Assembly: GCA_963666705.2 (NCBI GenBank)
Contig: CAXXKO010000001.1
Span: 124,001 to 188,000 of the forward strand
Length of the DNA stretch: 64,000 nt
Reading direction: 5' to 3'
Source: G963666705 sp963666705
GTDB taxonomy: Bacteria > Pseudomonadota > Alphaproteobacteria > CADEGL01
Shown one piece after another: positions 61,143 to 64,000 of the stretch. The notes beneath the pieces are model-generated. The model worked only from the letters and a program-made list of their open reading frames with translations, was not told where the DNA came from and did not search any database. Within the stretch, counting starts at the first letter, position 1, and each line of letters starts with the position of its first letter. A program made the translations under genes and the position numbers.

Positions 61143-62354
61143 ATGTTCGAGCGGACCAAGCGGCTCAGGAACGGCGCGAAGGTCAAGGGCACGTTCTCAG
61201 CCAAGGAGATGGAACGCCGGCAATCGGCCCTCCGCCGTCACATGGCCCAATCGGACATCGACACGGTACTCTTCACGTCCATGCACAACATCCACTACTA
61301 CAGCGACTTCCTCTATACCCCCGCCGGGCGCGCTTACGGCCTCGTCATCACCCAGGACAAGGCGGTCACCATCAGCGCCATCCTCTACGTCGACTACGGC
61401 CAGCCCTGGCGGCGCACCTTCGGCGACAATCTCGTCTACACGGACTGGCAGCGGGACAACTATTTCGAGGCCGTGCGCGAGGAGGTCCCGGCGGGCGGCC
61501 GAGTCGGGATCGAGTTCGATCACATGAGCCTCGACAACCACGGAAAGCTCCAGGCCGCCCTGCCCGGAACGGCGTTCGTGGATATAGCTCATGCCACCAT
61601 GGCCATGCGCATGACCAAGTCGGACGAGGAGATCGCGCTCATCACCGACGGCCAGCGCATCGCGGAGGTCGGCGGCGCCGCCTGTATCGAGTCCATCGGC
61701 GAAGGCGTGGCGGAGCACGAGGTGGCGCTCGCCGGCTTCGACGCAATGGTGCGCGAGATCGGTGCCGCCCACCCCCACACCGAGATTCGCGACAGCCTGG
61801 TCTGGTTCCAGTCCGGCCCCAACACCGATGGGGCGCACAATCCCTTGACCACCCGGCGCATCCAGGCGGGCGACGTCCTGAGCCTCAACTGCATTCCCAT
61901 CATCGCCGGCTACTACATCGCGCTCGAGCGCACGCTGTTCTTCAAGTCGGCCACCGATCGGGAGATCGAGCTGTGGGAAGTCAATTGCCTGGTTCACAAG
62001 CGCGGCTGCGACCTGATCCAACCGGGTGTGCGCTGCTGCGACGTCGCCACGGCGCTCAACGAGATCTACAGCGAGCACGGGCTCCTCGACTACCGCACCA
62101 TCGGCTACGGGCATTCCTTCGGTGTGGTCGGCCCCTATTATGGGCGCGAGGCCGACCTCGAGTTCCGCGAGGATATCGAGACCGTGCTGGCGCCCGGCAT
62201 GGTGGTCTCCATGGAGCCCATGATCACCATCCCCGAGGGCGAGCCAGGTGCGGGCGGCTACCGCGAGCATGATATCCTCGTGGTCACCGAGGCGGGGTCC
62301 GAGAACATCACCAACTTCCCCGTCGGCCCCGAGCACAACATCATAGGCGCGTGA
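61143..62354 (+). CDS. creatinase (creatine amidinohydrolase)
   Basis: 403-aa member of the M24 pita-bread family. I recognise it as creatinase, which hydrolyses creatine to sarcosine and urea, because of RLRNGAKVKGTFSAKEMERRQ, TSMHNIHYYSDFLYTPAGRAYGLVIT, PWRRTFGDNLVYTDWQRDNYF, WFQSGPNTDGAHNPLTTR and GYYIALERTLFF. The catalytic His region GYGHSFGVVGPYYGREA is present, and the C-terminus PGMVVSMEPMITIPEGEPGAGGYREHDILVV matches. Length is that of the enzyme. It stands near the betaine-type transporter, suggesting methylated-amine use. Proline aminopeptidase relatives are the alternative. Confidence 0.88.
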   Translation: MFERTKRLRNGAKVKGTFSAKEMERRQSALRRHMAQSDIDTVLFTSMHNIHYYSDFLYTPAGRAYGLVITQDKAVTISAILYVDYGQPWRRTFGDNLVYTDWQRDNYFEAVREEVPAGGRVGIEFDHMSLDNHGKLQAALPGTAFVDIAHATMAMRMTKSDEEIALITDGQRIAEVGGAACIESIGEGVAEHEVALAGFDAMVREIGAAHPHTEIRDSLVWFQSGPNTDGAHNPLTTRRIQAGDVLSLNCIPIIAGYYIALERTLFFKSATDREIELWEVNCLVHKRGCDLIQPGVRCCDVATALNEIYSEHGLLDYRTIGYGHSFGVVGPYYGREADLEFREDIETVLAPGMVVSMEPMITIPEGEPGAGGYREHDILVVTEAGSENITNFPVGPEHNIIGA

Positions 62355-62438
62355 TACGGGCGGTTGGATAAGGGCTGGAGACGTGAACAGGACCGGCCCA
62401 GCGTCGAGTTGAGGCCGAACCAATCGCAAGGAGGACAC

Positions 62439-63095
62439 ATGACAATCGACATCGCCGCGGCGGACGCGCTGCTCACCACCACGCGGGGCGTGCGCAGGCG
62501 CCTCGACTTCGACAAGCCCGTCGATCCGAAGGTCTTGCGGGACTGCATCAGAATCGCCCTGCAGGCGCCGGTGGGCTCGCCCGCCTGGCCGCGGCACTTC
62601 ATCGTCGTGACCGACGCGGCCAAGAGGAAGGGCGTCGCCGACCTCTACCGCAAGGCCTGCCTCCCCTATATCGACTCGCGGGAGGCGTTGGCCGACAGCC
62701 TCAAGGACGAGGCGGAGGCCACGATGGTGCGCCGCAACCTCGCCCTCGCGCGCACCCAGGCCGAAACCATCAAGCGCAACCCGGCGCTCGTCATCCTCGC
62801 GATCGAGGGGCGCGTCGAAGACGGGGCACTCTTCGATCAGGCCTCGATCTACGGCTCCCTCCTGCCGGCGGCGTGGTCGCTGATGCTCGCCTTGCGGGCG
62901 CGCGGCCTCGGCTCGTGCTGGACCACACTGCACCTCAAATATGAGCGCGAGACGGCCGCGTACCTCGGCATACCCCCCAACTACAGCCAGGGCGTGCTCC
63001 TCCCGATCGCCCATTTCGTCGGCACCGGGTTCAAGCCGGCCAAGCGCCTGCCGGTCGAAGAGCAGATCCACTGGAACGGGTGGGGGCAACACTAG
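62439..63095 (+). CDS. nitroreductase family FMN-dependent oxidoreductase
   Basis: 218-aa flavoprotein. The start TRGVRRRLDFDKPVDPKVLRDCIRIALQAPVGSPAWPRHFIVVTD is typical of the nitroreductase fold, and SIYGSLLPAAWSLMLALRARGLGSCWTTLHL and LGIPPNYSQGVLLPIAHFVGTGFKPA close the domain. AAGGAGG precedes the start. The TAG stop is part of the CTAG at the edge of the second MITE copy. Confidence 0.9.
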   Translation: MTIDIAAADALLTTTRGVRRRLDFDKPVDPKVLRDCIRIALQAPVGSPAWPRHFIVVTDAAKRKGVADLYRKACLPYIDSREALADSLKDEAEATMVRRNLALARTQAETIKRNPALVILAIEGRVEDGALFDQASIYGSLLPAAWSLMLALRARGLGSCWTTLHLKYERETAAYLGIPPNYSQGVLLPIAHFVGTGFKPAKRLPVEEQIHWNGWGQH

Positions 63096-63361
63096 CACCC
63101 ACTTTCATAATCCCGTGTACCATACGATCGCTTTTCCCGTCTCCTCGGTAGGAGGGGGCGTGCGGGCGATGCCGGGGCATCGTCCAGCGTCCTCGACGCC
63201 CCGAGGGGGCGGGAAAAGCGACCCGTAGGGCGGCGCCCCGAGGCCCCCGGACGTCGTCGCGCGCCGCTTGTGATGCCCCGGCATCACGGCGCGCCACGCT
63301 CCTAGCCGGGAACCTCGAGGCGCCGTCGTATGGCACACGGAATTATGAAAGTGGGTACTAG
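63092..63361. mobile_element. MITE, 270 bp, copy 2
   Basis: Same length and ends as the element at 41427-41696, with scattered substitutions (for example CACCCACTTTCATAATCCCG at the left end). CTAG is present at 63092-63095 and 63358-63361. It again abuts the TAG stop of the upstream gene. The PhzF-family gene ends 4 bp beyond it. Confidence 0.92.
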
Positions 63362-63364
63362 GGA

Positions 63365-64000
63365 TCAAAGGGTGAGCCGGCCCTCCATGACTTGAACGGC
63401 GGCGCCGCCGACGCGAACCGCGAGCCCGCCGTCCTCGCCCGCCAGGCACTCGACGAACACCTCCCCGTCGCGTCCCATCTCGGTGCCCTGCTCGGCACGG
63501 TAGGCCGGGTGCGGCCCGCCGAGGAGGCCGTGGCGGGAAATGTAGGCGCCGATGCAGCCGTTGGCGGAGCCGGTCACCGGGTCTTCCGGCACGCCCTGTC
63601 CAGGCGCGAAGGCTCGCACCTTCACCGAGCACCCGTCGGCGAAGGCGTCGAGGGAGATGGGGCTGATACCGATCGCGTCGAGCCCCCGGCAGACCATCTC
63701 GATCGAGCCGAGGTCGGGCTCGAGGGCGGCTAGGACTTCCCGGTCCCGTAACACCGCCATCAGCCACGGCACGCCGGTCGAGACGACCTCGAAAGGGTGA
63801 TCGAGGATATCGGCCGCCCTCGCACCCGAGCATGCGGGCAACCGCTGCCGCATCGAGGTCGGTGCCGCGATACTCGGGCGCGCCCTGGGTCATGATGAGC
63901 TCGCGGGCCTCGCCCTCCCCGGCCACCTCCACCGGGACGATACCGATGCCACACTGTTGGCGCAGGATGGGCGGCGCGCCGCTGGGCGCCGCGATCCCCC
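63365..64000 (-). pseudogene. PhzF-family isomerase, frameshifted and cut by the window edge
   Basis: The C-terminal part (from 63830 down) reads DILDHPFEVVSTGVPWLMAVLRDREVL, then FAPGQGVPEDPVTGSANGCIGAYISRHGLL, the PhzF signature near the catalytic Glu-type site. The upstream part reads QCGIGIVPVEVAGEGEAREL and TDLDAAAVARMLG in another frame, so the frame shifts near 63818-63835. The N-terminus lies beyond 64000. A one-base insertion or two-base deletion would explain it. The family isomerises small metabolites; the substrate is unknown. Confidence 0.8.

Overview
The window is a high-GC alphaproteobacterial chromosome segment, probably from the Rhodospirillales or a neighbouring order. The evidence is the gene order dgt-argS-SPOR-nagZ-scpA-scpB / tatA-tatB-tatC-serS-surE-pcm-M23 peptidase / yajC-secD-secF, which is a typical alphaproteobacterial housekeeping block. 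I see no tRNA or rRNA gene and no CRISPR array. The genome is rich in mobile DNA: two identical copies plus one relative of an IS4-type element, one ISNCY-type element, two IS1595-type transposases, two copies of a 270-bp MITE, and several families of palindromic repeats. Several genes are broken by insertion or by single-base frameshifts.

Layout. 1-741: 5' part of a type III CoA-transferase gene, with GntR-type operator-like palindromes upstream. 1167-8075: a chemotaxis operon cheA-cheW-cheY-cheB-cheR whose cheA is split inside the Hpt domain by an IS with a perfect 9-bp target duplication. 8083-28481 (mostly minus strand): protein export (secDF-yajC, tatABC), envelope (M23/LysM peptidase, SPOR protein, NagZ), repair and maintenance (pcm, surE), condensin partners (scpAB), serS, argS and dgt. 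A two-gene ferric-type ABC transporter is wedged between tatA and scpB. serS carries AT-rich in-frame expansions. 28535-29944: ISNCY element. 30036-31252: erpA and xthA. 31252-33092: a DUF3095 cyclase-like gene bracketed by two nested palindromic repeats. 33165-36760: two GFA-family genes, then a stand-alone lipoyl-domain gene with E1 beta and alpha genes of a 2-oxoacid or acetoin dehydrogenase, with a 314-bp tandem duplication at its 3' end.

36816-43757: a TPR gene split by a second IS4-type element, a LysE exporter, an NAD-dependent epimerase, a MITE sitting exactly at a stop-codon/ribosome-binding-site junction, a triple RidA-domain protein and a ZIP metal transporter. 43803-47782: an IS1595 element nested in GGGGACAG-type repeats, then a tightly packed minus-strand cassette of unknown function (a frameshifted PG-binding-like/YDF-motif protein and two membrane proteins). 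This cassette is the best candidate for an undescribed system. 48267-50668: cytochrome bd oxidase genes cydA and cydB, each with a single-base frameshift. 50690-54770: accessory low-GC material with the second IS4-type copy, a split membrane protein, tiny orphan ORFs and an IS1595 transposase. 55215-62354: a glycine-betaine-type ABC transporter (proVWX-like), a DMT exporter, a flavin monooxygenase-like protein and creatinase, which suggests use of methylated amines (betaine, creatine). 62439-64000: a nitroreductase, the second MITE copy and a frameshifted PhzF-family gene that runs off the window.

Three insertionally split genes (cheA, TPR gene, low-GC membrane protein) become in-frame when the IS and one target repeat are removed, which strongly supports the reconstructions.
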